NCBI GenBank assembly: GCA_965247295.1
Contig: CBDFGQ010000005.1
Coordinates: 186,001 to 250,000, forward strand
Reading direction: 5' to 3'
Source of the DNA: CBDFGQ01 sp965247295
Lineage (GTDB): Bacteria > Chloroflexota > Dehalococcoidia > Lucifugimonadales > JAGWBF01
DNA length: 64,000 bases
The translations under genes and the position numbers were made by a program. Shown here piece by piece: positions 54,365 to 63,828 of this stretch. Each line of letters begins with the position of its first letter. The stretch's first letter is position 1. The notes under the pieces are model-generated. The model had not been told where the DNA came from. It saw nothing but the letters and a program-made list of their open reading frames with translations, and did not search any database.

Positions 54365-55744
54365 ATGGAACAGGCGACCCTGAAGATCCAAGGCGCCCGG
54401 TTCATCCTGACCATCGATCCCCAGCGGCGGATTATCCGAGACGGGTCCATCCTGGTAAGGGGCCAGAGGATCGCCATGGTGGGGAAGGCGTCGGAGCTGG
54501 CGGACGTCCCCGCGGAGCGGGTCATCGACGCCAGGGAGATGGTCGTCACCCCCGGCCTCGTAAACTGCCACATGCACATCAGCTACGCTCACGCCGTTCG
54601 TGGTGTCTTCCCAGACGACCTGGGTGCGGACTACCTGCCCAACGTTTTCAGGCTCCAGGGAGAGATGACCCCCGAGGAGGAGTACCATACAACTCTCCTG
54701 GGGATCACGGAGCTTCTGAAGTACGGCACGACCTGCTTCCTGGACCCGGGGAGCACCAAGCACCTGGAGGAGTGCCTGAAGGCTTACGAGGAGTCAGGCT
54801 GTCGGATAGTCGTCGGCGCCCAGGTGGCGGACCAACCCAACATGATAAACGTCCCTGTCTCCTCCATCTCCGATGCCATCGCCACCATGGAGCGGACCGT
54901 CCAGACCTATGACGGCGTCCTTGATGGGCGGGTCCGGGCCTGGACCATGCCCATGTCGGCCGATGAGGCCAGCGGTGAGCTACTGGTGGCGGCGAAGGAG
55001 CTGGCCGACTCATATAACACACGAATGACCCTCCACCTGGTGAACGCCCCAGCCTCCGTCGAGGCACACCTGGCGCGCTACGGAAAGCGGCCGGTACAGC
55101 ACCTGGAGGACATCGGTATCCTCGGCCCGAACCTGCTGCTGTCCCATGCGGTGGGGCTGGACGACCCCGAGGTAGACTGCCTGGCCCGCACCGATACCAA
55201 GGTCGTGATGTGCCCCACCGCGGCCCTGAAGAACGGCATGGGGACCACCGTGAAGGGGAAGCTGCCGGAGATGCTTCAGCGAGGGGTGTGCGTGGGCCTG
55301 GGAGTGGATTCCCCCAACGCCTCCAACGTGGTGGAGGTGATGCGGTCCATGTACCTGGTTGCGGTGCTGTACAAGGACGCCCGCCAAGACGTGACGGCGA
55401 TCCCCGCGGAGAAGGCCCTGGAGATGGCCACCATCGACGGCGCCAGGGCCCTTGGACTCGACTCCGAGATCGGGTCGATAGAGGAAGGTAAAAAAGCGGA
55501 CCTGGTCTTGTTCGACACCCGGCGCCCCGAATGGAGGTCCATCTTCAACCCTGTGAACAACCTGGTGTACAACGCCGACGGAAGGAGCGTCCACACCGTG
55601 ATCGTGGATGGGCGTGTCGTGGTGGAAGCGGGCACGCCGACCTTCGTGGACGAGTGGGCCCTGATCCAGAGGGTACAGGAAGTCGGGGAGGACTTGCTGG
55701 CCCGGACCGGCACGTCATTCCCCCAGCGCTGGCCCGTGGTCTGA
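54365..55744 (+). CDS. Amidohydrolase, chlorohydrolase/deaminase group
   Basis: About 459 residues of the AtzA/TrzN/SAH-deaminase group. Metal site: HMH in LVNCHMHISYAH, His in TLHLVNAP and LLSHAVGL, Asp in GLGVDSPNASN. Homologues hydrolytically deaminate or dehalogenate N-heterocycles, or deaminate SAH/guanine. ATG 54365 is preferred (GTGAGG upstream); ATG 54347 and the longer frame are less likely. A GMC oxidoreductase follows 91 bases later. Confidence 0.8.
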   Translation: MEQATLKIQGARFILTIDPQRRIIRDGSILVRGQRIAMVGKASELADVPAERVIDAREMVVTPGLVNCHMHISYAHAVRGVFPDDLGADYLPNVFRLQGEMTPEEEYHTTLLGITELLKYGTTCFLDPGSTKHLEECLKAYEESGCRIVVGAQVADQPNMINVPVSSISDAIATMERTVQTYDGVLDGRVRAWTMPMSADEASGELLVAAKELADSYNTRMTLHLVNAPASVEAHLARYGKRPVQHLEDIGILGPNLLLSHAVGLDDPEVDCLARTDTKVVMCPTAALKNGMGTTVKGKLPEMLQRGVCVGLGVDSPNASNVVEVMRSMYLVAVLYKDARQDVTAIPAEKALEMATIDGARALGLDSEIGSIEEGKKADLVLFDTRRPEWRSIFNPVNNLVYNADGRSVHTVIVDGRVVVEAGTPTFVDEWALIQRVQEVGEDLLARTGTSFPQRWPVV

Positions 55745-55835
55745 ACCCGCAAAGGCTGGACCATGCTTGACACGGATTGGGCTCCGTGATTAGGTTAGCA
55801 CTGGCCTGAACACTTAACTCCTGGAGGTAGAGACG

Positions 55836-57383
55836 ATGAAGTACGACGTTATCGTGGTAGGGGCCGGCTCGGCCGGCTCAATCGTCGCTACCAGGCTGAC
55901 TGAGGACCCGGAGCGCTCGGTCCTGCTGCTGGAGTCAGGGCCGGACTATCCCGACTTCGAGCGGCTTCCGGACGAGGTGAAGTATGGCTACGCGACCGCG
56001 ACGGACGTCATGGTCAGCGATCACAACTGGCAGTTCATGGGCAAGGCGACGGACACCGCCGTCCCCATGATGGTACCCAGAGGCAAGGTCACCGGCGGGT
56101 CCAGCGCCATAAACGGCCAGGTGTTCCTCCGGGGTGTGCCCGAGGACTACGACTCCTGGGCCGACATGGGTAACGACAAGTGGAGGTTCCAGGACCTTCT
56201 GCAATACTTCCGCAAGCTGGAGGCGGACTCAGACTTCCAGGGGGACTTCCATTCTTCGGACGGTCCTATCGTCACCCGGAGGTTCAAGCGGGAGGAGTGG
56301 CGGCCGGACCAGCTGGCCTTTTACAACGCCTGCCGCGCCGCCGGTTTCGCCGACAGCCCGGACCACAACAACCCGGACGCCTCGGGTGTGGGTCCTGTCC
56401 CCTTCAACAACCCCAACGGCATCCGGATGAGCACCGCCCTGGGCTACCTGGACCAGGCCAGACATCGTCTCAACCTGACCCTCCGGCCCAGCTGCACAGT
56501 GCACCGCATCCTCTTCGATGGGAAGCGGGCGACGGGCCTGGAGGTGGAGAGTGGCGGAGAGAAGTTCGTCGTCGAGGCCAACGAGATAGTCCTTAGCTCA
56601 GGGGCCATAGGCTCTCCCCAGCTGCTGATGCTGTCGGGGGTCGGCCCCGCGGCTCAGCTGAAGGATCTGGGCATCACGGCGGTCCTGGATAAACCCGGAG
56701 TGGGCCAGAATCTGCGGGATCACCCCTCGGTGTGGGTGGACTGGAAGGTCAAGGAGGGATACCCGCTGGACGGCTTCGCGCCCCGAATCCAGGTGTGCCT
56801 GCGGTACACGGCCGAGAGATCGGACCTCCGCAACGACATTATGGTCTTCATGAACTCCTTCGCCACCGAGCGGGTCAATACCGGCGGGGCCCGCATGGAC
56901 GGTATGGGAGTGCGCATGAACGGCCTCCTGGACCTGGCGGTGGGCTCGGGAGAGCTGCGCCTCACCTCGACTGACCCAAACGTCCAGCCCTTCCTGGACT
57001 ACAATTACCTACAGGAGGAGTTCGACCGCCGTAGGATGCGGGAGATGGTCCGCCTGTGCATCAAGCTGGGCGAGCACGAGGACTTCAAGAACATCCTGAC
57101 CGAACGCCTGCAGCCCACCGACGCCGACCTGGCATCCGACGACGCCCTGGACGCGTGGCTGCGACGAGAGGCCACCACGGGTCAGCACATCTCCTGCACG
57201 TGCAAGATGGGCCAGGCGTCGGACCCGATGGCGGTTGTGGATCAGCACGGCCGGGTCCACGGACTGGAAGCCCTGCGGGTAGTCGACGCGTCCATCATGC
57301 CCGACTGCGTCCGCGCCAACACCAACGTCACCACAATGATGATAGGCGAGCGGGTGTCCGACTTTATGAAAGAGGGCCTGTAG
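55836..57383 (+). CDS. GMC-family FAD-dependent oxidoreductase
   Basis: A 515-residue glucose-methanol-choline oxidoreductase oxidising an alcohol. FAD site YDVIVVGAGSAGSIVATRL, PRGKVTGGSSAINGQVFLRG, LSSGAIGSPQLLMLSGVGP, the active-site His in TGQHISCTCKMG and Asn in RANTNVTTMMIGER. CTGGAGG precedes the ATG. The acceptor and substrate are unknown; choline dehydrogenase is only the nearest general name. Confidence 0.85.
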   Translation: MKYDVIVVGAGSAGSIVATRLTEDPERSVLLLESGPDYPDFERLPDEVKYGYATATDVMVSDHNWQFMGKATDTAVPMMVPRGKVTGGSSAINGQVFLRGVPEDYDSWADMGNDKWRFQDLLQYFRKLEADSDFQGDFHSSDGPIVTRRFKREEWRPDQLAFYNACRAAGFADSPDHNNPDASGVGPVPFNNPNGIRMSTALGYLDQARHRLNLTLRPSCTVHRILFDGKRATGLEVESGGEKFVVEANEIVLSSGAIGSPQLLMLSGVGPAAQLKDLGITAVLDKPGVGQNLRDHPSVWVDWKVKEGYPLDGFAPRIQVCLRYTAERSDLRNDIMVFMNSFATERVNTGGARMDGMGVRMNGLLDLAVGSGELRLTSTDPNVQPFLDYNYLQEEFDRRRMREMVRLCIKLGEHEDFKNILTERLQPTDADLASDDALDAWLRREATTGQHISCTCKMGQASDPMAVVDQHGRVHGLEALRVVDASIMPDCVRANTNVTTMMIGERVSDFMKEGL

Positions 57384-57624
57384 GCTTGCCCTTCGACTAC
57401 GATCTAGCGCTCAGTGGCGGGGAGTTGGTAGCCCTCCCAGGACCTCCGGGGCGTGCGGGACTACGCCATCACGATGGAGCTCTCTCGGCCAAGGTAATGA
57501 CCTTGATGACCATGCTGTACTGCATGTCAATTATCCCCCGGACTCCGTTATCGAGCCATGGGCCGCGCAATATAATCCCCCACAGAGCTCAAACACCAGC
57601 CACTCCCAATGGTTGAACCTCGGG

Positions 57625-58569
57625 TTACGTGGCGAGCCGTGGGATTACCTCGCGGGCGACCAACTCCACTTGCTCGGGCTGATAGCGGTAGGGGATGAAC
57701 ACTACCCGATGTACCCCAGCCTTCAGGTGTGGTCGGAGCTGGGCAGCACACTCTTCGGGGGTCCCGCAGATCGCGTGCTCTACAGTTGAATCGCTCCATT
57801 TAGCTACGTCCCACTCTGTGCTGAGCCACTGCCGCATGGGAGGGTCGGCCTGGTCCTTCGGCGGGCCTACGTAGATCGCCAGTTGGTTAGTGGCGGACAG
57901 AGTCGAGGGGTCACGTCCGTACTCCTTTGCGTATGTCAGAACTTTGTTCCAGGAGTTGGTGAACCCCTCCGGAGTGTAGAAATAGGTCAGCCAGCCATCT
58001 GCCATGCGGGCGACCCGTCGGAGGACAGCATCCACATAGCCTCCGATCAAAACGGGAGGTCTTGGCGTCTGGTAAGGTTTGGGCAAGAGAACGGACTGGC
58101 GCAGATTCAGCTCGTCCACCTGAATGGTTACGGGTCCCTCAGTCCAGAGCCTCAAGAGCAGCTCCAGGTTCCGTTCGAAGATCCGCCCCCGACGTTTGAA
58201 GGGCACACCAACGGCGTCGAACTCACGAGCGTACCAACCAGCAGCTGTTCCAAGGATGAGCCGGCCTTTGGATATTAAATCCAGGCTGGTCAGGGTCTTG
58301 GATGTCACTACCGGATTGCGCAGCGGCAGAACAAGGACACCGGTGCCCAGCCTGATCCGGCTCGTCCTTGCTGCGATAGCGGTCAGAATCGAGAGGCAGT
58401 CCAGAATGGGAAAGGCAGGCTCGACACCTAGCAGCATGTGGTCCCATGCCCAAAGGGACTCGAAGCCCAGGACCTCGGCCCGCTCGGCGTAGGCGATGAG
58501 GCCGTCTACATCCGGGGTTTCTCCAGGGCCCACGAAGTTTCTCAGAGCAAGACCGAAATTTACCGCCAT
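57625..58569 (-). CDS. LLM-class flavin/F420-dependent oxidoreductase
   Basis: A 314-residue luciferase-fold protein: GFESLWAWDHMLLG, RLGTGVLVLPLRNPVVTSKT, SLDLISKGRLILGTAAGWYA and RPPVLIGGYVDAVLRRVARM. It lies 19 bases downstream of the CoA-transferase on the same strand, forming a likely two-gene operon. Different subgroup from the LLM at 8026 in its N-terminus. Confidence 0.85.
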   Translation of the reverse strand: MAVNFGLALRNFVGPGETPDVDGLIAYAERAEVLGFESLWAWDHMLLGVEPAFPILDCLSILTAIAARTSRIRLGTGVLVLPLRNPVVTSKTLTSLDLISKGRLILGTAAGWYAREFDAVGVPFKRRGRIFERNLELLLRLWTEGPVTIQVDELNLRQSVLLPKPYQTPRPPVLIGGYVDAVLRRVARMADGWLTYFYTPEGFTNSWNKVLTYAKEYGRDPSTLSATNQLAIYVGPPKDQADPPMRQWLSTEWDVAKWSDSTVEHAICGTPEECAAQLRPHLKAGVHRVVFIPYRYQPEQVELVAREVIPRLAT

Positions 58570-58588
58570 TACATTGTCATCCTAGGGT

Positions 58589-60301
58589 TCACAGATACCG
58601 GCGGTCAGGATCGAGGCTCCGCAGCACATCCAGCTCCTCCTGTCGCGGGGGCTCCGTGACTGGCACTCCGTCTGGCACGAGTAACTCGAACCCGGTCTTC
58701 TCCACCACATCCTGCACGGAGACGCCGGGTTGAAGGCTCTCCAGCCGCATAGCCTTGGTACCCTGATCGAACCCCAGGATCGCCAAGTCGGTCACGATCT
58801 GGCTTACACGGCCGAAGAGCAATCCCGCGGCCAGGCGAGACCCTCCTCCATCGAGGAATCCGGGGCTGGTGACAAAGTCCACCCGGGGAACGAACCGACG
58901 GCGTTCGTGCATTGTGACAACAATGACCCGGTGACAGAGAGAAATGATATCGTTGGCGCCGCCACTACCCGGGAGCCGGACTTTGGGCTTTGCATAGGCG
59001 CCCACTACCGTCGAATTGAGGTTGCCATAACGATCGACCTGGGCGCCGCCGACGAAACCCACCTCCAGGAGGCCACGCTGTGCAAACAGGAAAGTGTCGG
59101 TGATGCCTGGCAGCATTCTGGCCCGATGGGCGATTCGCATCTCGTTGGTAGAGATGGGGAGTTGCCCAGGGAGCAACTCAGGGCCGATCGAGCCCCCCTC
59201 CACCACGATCGTCAGGTCCGGGGCGTGAGTTTTTTGTGCCAGGCCAGCTGATAGCAATGCAATCCCGACACCCGCGAACACCGAGTTCACGCCCACCAGC
59301 TGACGCGATGCCATAACGGCCAGTAGCTCTGAAGCTGAATAGCTCATGGCCCCCCCGGTCAGTTCCTTGGCAGAACGGGCCACACGCTCCAGGGTTTCAG
59401 TTGAAAAAAGGGCGAGATAGTCTTCATGAGTAGCCGTCCCATATACGTACCGGTCCAGATAGTCCCGTACCCCAGCAACCCCCACGGCGCTACCCTGGGA
59501 AACATACTCGTCGAAGTGGTTGAAATCAGCGTCATAGATGCCATAGCATTCGTGGGGAAAAGCTCCATACGGGACCTCAACTACGGCATCCACGGCGAAT
59601 CCCGGAATAGTAGTCCGGTCTGGTTGGCTGCGGATCTCGTCCTCGGAGACGATCCTCTCGGCCGTGACCAGGACCGTTGTGGCGGCGAGTGCCATGTCAG
59701 CGTCCATGTGCGGGTAGCCGTCTATCTGACAGTTGCCGAGGCGGTCCGCCCGGTGTACATGTAGCACCGCCACGTCCGGGAAGAGGGCTGGGACAAGACA
59801 GAGGGTTTCACCCGTGAAGGGGCAAAGCATGGTTTTGGCATTGCCCACACCCATGAGGTCGGAGCCGAGCATAGTGAGCGTCGGCAGGAACGGCACCCCC
59901 ATCGCTCCGGCTCGATATCGCAGGCCAAGGGCAAGGTGGCTCCACTCCTCAAACCGGACTTGACCTCCCTCGACCATCTCCCGCAGGACCCGCGAAAGCC
60001 CCCAAGGCAACCCTATGCCAAACCAACTGGCTACAATATTCTTCGTTGCTCCGGCCGCGATGAACCACTCGCCCTCATAGCACATCAGGTTGCGCGAGAG
60101 GGTCAGGCCACGGCGATCTTGACGGAGGACCTCCATTAGCAGCGCCAATGGAGTCCTGGAGTACAAACAGCCGCCAATGGCTATGTGATCGCCGTCTTTT
60201 ATGTGCCTGGCTGCATCCCCAAGCGACGTACGCTTGTCACCAACGACCCGGGCCTTAGCCTCCAGCCGCCGGCGAGCCTCTACGAAATCGCCTGAGTTCA
60301 T
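58589..60301 (-). CDS. Fused two-domain CoA-transferase (GctA-GctB/IpdAB-like)
   Basis: About 570 residues joining two CoA-transferase-I domains that are usually separate subunits. Domain A (about 1-270): HIKDGDHIAIGGCLYSRTPL, FLPTLTMLGSDLMGVGNAKT, HVHRADRLGNCQIDGYPHMD. Domain B (about 310-570): MASRQLVGVNSVFAGVGIAL, the putative catalytic Glu in VVEGGSIGPE, GGAQVDRYGNLNSTVVG. Homologues move CoA between dicarboxylates or, for IpdAB, open a steroid ring. ATG 60301 has GAGG 7 bases upstream; the longer frame is not needed. Confidence 0.8.
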   Translation of the reverse strand: MNSGDFVEARRRLEAKARVVGDKRTSLGDAARHIKDGDHIAIGGCLYSRTPLALLMEVLRQDRRGLTLSRNLMCYEGEWFIAAGATKNIVASWFGIGLPWGLSRVLREMVEGGQVRFEEWSHLALGLRYRAGAMGVPFLPTLTMLGSDLMGVGNAKTMLCPFTGETLCLVPALFPDVAVLHVHRADRLGNCQIDGYPHMDADMALAATTVLVTAERIVSEDEIRSQPDRTTIPGFAVDAVVEVPYGAFPHECYGIYDADFNHFDEYVSQGSAVGVAGVRDYLDRYVYGTATHEDYLALFSTETLERVARSAKELTGGAMSYSASELLAVMASRQLVGVNSVFAGVGIALLSAGLAQKTHAPDLTIVVEGGSIGPELLPGQLPISTNEMRIAHRARMLPGITDTFLFAQRGLLEVGFVGGAQVDRYGNLNSTVVGAYAKPKVRLPGSGGANDIISLCHRVIVVTMHERRRFVPRVDFVTSPGFLDGGGSRLAAGLLFGRVSQIVTDLAILGFDQGTKAMRLESLQPGVSVQDVVEKTGFELLVPDGVPVTEPPRQEELDVLRSLDPDRRYL

Positions 60302-60385
60302 CCAATTACCTCGAATGATTGACAATGGACAGATCGGCAACAGTATCACCAAAACAAAATTGCGTGTCAAGGGACTTCAGCCCGG

Positions 60386-61531
60386 TTGACACCGTCGGAG
60401 GGCGCCCCTATAATCTCGCCCGTCCAGACCTGTGAGTGCCAATTTGAGCCGCCCTCTTCCGATGAAGCCGTCGACACATCTTCATGGAGCGATGATTTGG
60501 TAGACTGGGAATCCAGACGCCGTACCGCCGAGGATATTACCGAGGTAGCAGGCATGACGCCACTGCTACGGCTGCGAAAGGTGGCTGTCGGCCCGCAGAC
60601 CCTTTGCGGCAAGCTGGAGTTTATGAACCCCAGCTCTAGTCTGAAGGACCGGATCCTTCGCCACATGGTCCGCCGCGCTGAGGAACGGGGTGATCTACAG
60701 CCTGGGATGAGTATCCTGGAGGCATCCACCGGGAGTACCGGTATAGCTACGGCGATGATTGGCGCCGTGAAGGGGTATCCGGTGGTTATCGTCATGCCCG
60801 ATGGAATGAGCGCGGAACGGAAGGAGTCGATGCGAGCCTATGGCGCGGAGCTGGTGTTAACCCCTGGCGCCGAGAGCGACGTTGACCTGTGCTTAGCGAA
60901 GGTGGGTGAGCTCAAGCGGGCAAACCCCGGTAAGTTCTGGGAAGTGGCCCAATTCTCGAACAAGGACAATATAGAGGCCCATTACCTCACCACAGGTCCA
61001 GAAATCTGGGAGCAGACCGACCGCAAAGTGGATGTGTTCGTAGCCTCCCAAGGCAGTGGCGGCACCGTCTCAGGCGTTGGCAAGTACCTGAAGGAGCAGA
61101 ATCCTGAGGTCAAGGTGTACGCCGTCGAGCCTGCTGAAAGCCCGATCCTATCTGGAGGCGTGAGGGGATCGCACCTGATAGAGGGGATTGGGGACGGGTT
61201 CATCCCCGACAACCTGGACCTGGACTACGTAGATGGGGTCGTCACTGTCTCCTCACAGGAGTCCATAGCAATGGCACGACGGCTGGCGCTCGAAGAGGGC
61301 GTACTTTGTGGTATCTCCTCGGGCTGCAATGTGGTGGCCGCGAACAAGCTGTCGCCGGAGCTCCCAGGCACCCGCCTGATTGTAACTATGATAAACGACA
61401 CAGGCATGCGCTACTTCTCCACTGCCCTCTTTGGCCAGCAGGTTACGGTGGAGGTCCTTGACCGCGAGCACCCCCTCGGAGACGCCGATCGCCGCGAACT
61501 GGCCGGGCGGCACCTGCACATCGTCCACTAG
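60386..61531 (+). CDS. Cysteine synthase/cystathionine beta-synthase-like PLP enzyme
   Basis: Fold-type II PLP enzyme. The PLP Lys is in FMNPSSSLKDRI, phosphate loop in EASTGSTGIATAM, later GSGGTVSGVGKYLKE and GISSGCNVVAAN. The catalytic core begins about residue 50; the N-terminal part from TTG 60386 is unusual. An in-frame TTG at 60497 with GGAG upstream would give a normal-length protein of about 344 residues and may be the true start. Divergent from the CoA-transferase gene. Confidence 0.8.
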   Translation: MTPSEGAPIISPVQTCECQFEPPSSDEAVDTSSWSDDLVDWESRRRTAEDITEVAGMTPLLRLRKVAVGPQTLCGKLEFMNPSSSLKDRILRHMVRRAEERGDLQPGMSILEASTGSTGIATAMIGAVKGYPVVIVMPDGMSAERKESMRAYGAELVLTPGAESDVDLCLAKVGELKRANPGKFWEVAQFSNKDNIEAHYLTTGPEIWEQTDRKVDVFVASQGSGGTVSGVGKYLKEQNPEVKVYAVEPAESPILSGGVRGSHLIEGIGDGFIPDNLDLDYVDGVVTVSSQESIAMARRLALEEGVLCGISSGCNVVAANKLSPELPGTRLIVTMINDTGMRYFSTALFGQQVTVEVLDREHPLGDADRRELAGRHLHIVH

Positions 61532-61633
61532 CTGCTAGCCTACTTACGCCGTCGGGCCATGGCGGAACCTCATATTAACTACAGGCATAGAATCCCTGAA
61601 AAAAGATTCGATAAACTCTCTGTGCCCCGATAG

Positions 61634-61797
61634 CTAACGCGTGTTCCTATGCACCACTTGGCGGAAACACTCGACGAAAGTATCCACCTCCGCCTCACCC
61701 ATGGGGTTGGAGACGCAGCCCATCAGGCTGGGGGTAGAGAGCATACCCTGGTTCATTAGACTCCAGAACACCCCCTGGCGGGGTTCCTGGTTCTCCG
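61634..61797 (-). pseudogene. Relic C-terminus of a class III aminotransferase
   Basis: Reads GVFWSLMNQGMLSTPSLMGC and then GEAEVDTFVECFRQVVHR, the C-terminal domain of glutamate-1-semialdehyde aminomutase-like aminotransferases. The rest of the gene is replaced by the spermidine-synthase-like gene. Confidence 0.55.
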
Positions 61798-61806
61798 CGC
61801 CAACGA

Positions 61807-62484
61807 CTACATACGCATGGCGATCCATACGATATGGTGTGGGCCCTTTTTAACTCCCCCACGCGCTCGCACCCCAACTTCATCCACGTCGAATCCGGCC
61901 TCGCGTAGCCGTCTGGCAAACGCTGGCTCAGGACCGGAGGACCATATGGCCAATACGCCTTTCGGTCGTAACGCGGCGAAAGCTGTTTTCAGCCCCTTGA
62001 GGCTATAAAGCCAGTCGTTGTCCTTTCGGGTTAGAGCCTGCGGGCCATTGTCAACATCGAGCAGGATAGCATTGAATTCACCCTTGGCTATCTTTATCAT
62101 CTGGGCAACATCGGCTTCATGGATTGTAACCCGGTCGTCGTCTAGAGGACTACCGGCCAAATCGGCAAGGACTCCCCGGTTCCACTGGACCACGGCCGGC
62201 ACCAGTTCGGCAACGACCACTTGGGCTTTGGCTCCAAGTCGATTCAGCGCCGATCTCACCGTGTATCCCATACCCAGACCACCGATCAGAACTCGAGCCC
62301 GCGGATGTTGTGTGATCTTTTGACAGGCCAGTTTGGCCAAAGCATCTTCCGAGTCGTAGACACGACTGTTCATGAGTTCATAATTGCCCGCTTGGATCGA
62401 GAACTCAGTGTCACGTTGGTACAAACGGAGTTCTACTCCGTTACCAGGCGTTTGTGCCCTGTCGAGTAGCGTCCAAGGAACCAT
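61807..62484 (-). CDS. Spermidine-synthase-like methyltransferase-fold protein
   Basis: About 225 residues. SAM-type motif RVLIGGLGMGYTVRSAL, acidic residue in VVVAELVPAVVQWNRG, and ILLDVDNGPQALT at the place of the spermidine synthase catalytic Asp. Members of this spermidine-synthase-like group often lack proven polyamine activity. Start ATG 62484 is chosen for GAGAGG 5 bases upstream. Confidence 0.75.
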   Translation of the reverse strand: MVPWTLLDRAQTPGNGVELRLYQRDTEFSIQAGNYELMNSRVYDSEDALAKLACQKITQHPRARVLIGGLGMGYTVRSALNRLGAKAQVVVAELVPAVVQWNRGVLADLAGSPLDDDRVTIHEADVAQMIKIAKGEFNAILLDVDNGPQALTRKDNDWLYSLKGLKTAFAALRPKGVLAIWSSGPEPAFARRLREAGFDVDEVGVRARGGVKKGPHHIVWIAMRM

Positions 62485-62537
62485 CGGTGCCTCTCGTAAA
62501 AAAATCGCTCCCGGGGCCATCGTCACAGGGCACGCAT

Positions 62538-63731
62538 TCAGGGGCGGCGGCAGAACAAAAGGACCCAGCTCAGGTCATCGTCATGGGCAGCATCCGCCCT
62601 GAGGTCCGGCACCAGCTCCATCGCCTTTTCCAGATGGGGAAGGCAACGATCGACCCACCCCTGCTGCGCGTACACCCGGGCCGCGTTGTAATGTGCTGCC
62701 GCGAACTCGGGAGCCGCGGCCACAGCGGCCTGGTACGCGGCCAACGCCTGCCCCATATCGCCCAGGGCCTCGAACGCCGCCCCACGGTTGCTGAGGGACT
62801 CCGCGAAGTCGGGGCGCAGGGCGATGGCGCGGCCGTAGTCTTCCAGTGCCTTGTCGTACTCCTCCAGAGCGTCGAAGGCGAGGCCCCGGTTGTTGAAGGC
62901 CTCTACATCCTCGGGAAGGAGCTCCAGGACCCTGGAGTAGTCCGAAATTGCTGTCTCGATGTCTCCCAGGTAGTAGCACGTCCTGGCCCGATTGAAGAAT
63001 GCGGGTACATTGGAGGGGTCGTGGCTGATGGCCTTTGTATAGTCGTCGATGGCCCCCTGGTGCCGGCCCAGGGCATCCAGGGATGCCCCACGGTTCAGGT
63101 AGGCGTTGGACAGCGACGGCCGGAGGGCAACGGCACGGTCGAACTCCTCGACGGCCTCGCTGTGGCGCTCCAGCTGGGCCAGCACCAGCCCTCGGTTGTA
63201 GATCGCCTGAAGGTAGTCGTGCCTCAGCTCGATGGCCCGCGAGTAGTCGGCCAGGGCAAGCTCTCCTTCTCCAAGGTCGTCATGGGCGTTGCCCCTCTGG
63301 TAGTGAGCCTCGGGCAGTGCAGGCTCCTGGAGGAGTACGGTTGTGAACTCATCGACCGCGTCCTGCGGGCGTTTCAGCCTGAGGTATGCGAGGGCCAGGT
63401 TGAACTTGGCATCAACGCTCCACGGCTGCCCTTCGAGTACCACAGAGTAAATGCTAGCCGCGTCGGAGTACCGTCCCACAGCAAAATATCCGTTGCCGTA
63501 GACCACGGAATATACCCGCGGAGAAACGGCTTCCAGCGCCTTCAGTGTCCGTTCGATTTCGATAGAGGCTTCTCCGGTGAGTTCTCCCCGGCGGGGTCTG
63601 GGGGTCAGGCGGGCTGCTCCGATGGAGGCTTCCTCCAGTAATTGGGCTAGCCTGGCTACAAGGGAGCTGCTCGGTTGCATCTTCGGACTGCTGTTCACTG
63701 CTGGTTCTGCCCCAGATTTAGGACCAACCAT
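62538..63731 (-). CDS. TPR-repeat protein, 397 aa
   Basis: About nine consecutive tetratricopeptide repeats from residue 75 to the end (for example AIYNRGLVLAQLERHSEAVE, AYLNRGASLDALGRHQGAID, AFNNRGLAFDALEEYDKALE). No signal peptide. The N-terminal 70 residues are non-repetitive. Acts most probably as a protein-interaction scaffold. Located 53 bases upstream of the spermidine-synthase-like gene on the same strand. Confidence 0.85.
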   Translation of the reverse strand: MVGPKSGAEPAVNSSPKMQPSSSLVARLAQLLEEASIGAARLTPRPRRGELTGEASIEIERTLKALEAVSPRVYSVVYGNGYFAVGRYSDAASIYSVVLEGQPWSVDAKFNLALAYLRLKRPQDAVDEFTTVLLQEPALPEAHYQRGNAHDDLGEGELALADYSRAIELRHDYLQAIYNRGLVLAQLERHSEAVEEFDRAVALRPSLSNAYLNRGASLDALGRHQGAIDDYTKAISHDPSNVPAFFNRARTCYYLGDIETAISDYSRVLELLPEDVEAFNNRGLAFDALEEYDKALEDYGRAIALRPDFAESLSNRGAAFEALGDMGQALAAYQAAVAAAPEFAAAHYNAARVYAQQGWVDRCLPHLEKAMELVPDLRADAAHDDDLSWVLLFCRRP

Positions 63732-63828
63732 TATAAGAGTCCTTTAGCCAATGGTCCTCACCCAAAAACTGATCCGGCAGGCATGTTAGTTTTGTGGGAT
63801 GATCACACATGTTGGAGAGGACAATGCC

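Noticed and set aside
63720..63760. Inverted repeat AGGACCA/TGGTCCT around the TPR gene start
   Set aside because: The arms are only 7 bases with a long loop; too weak to call a regulator site or terminator.
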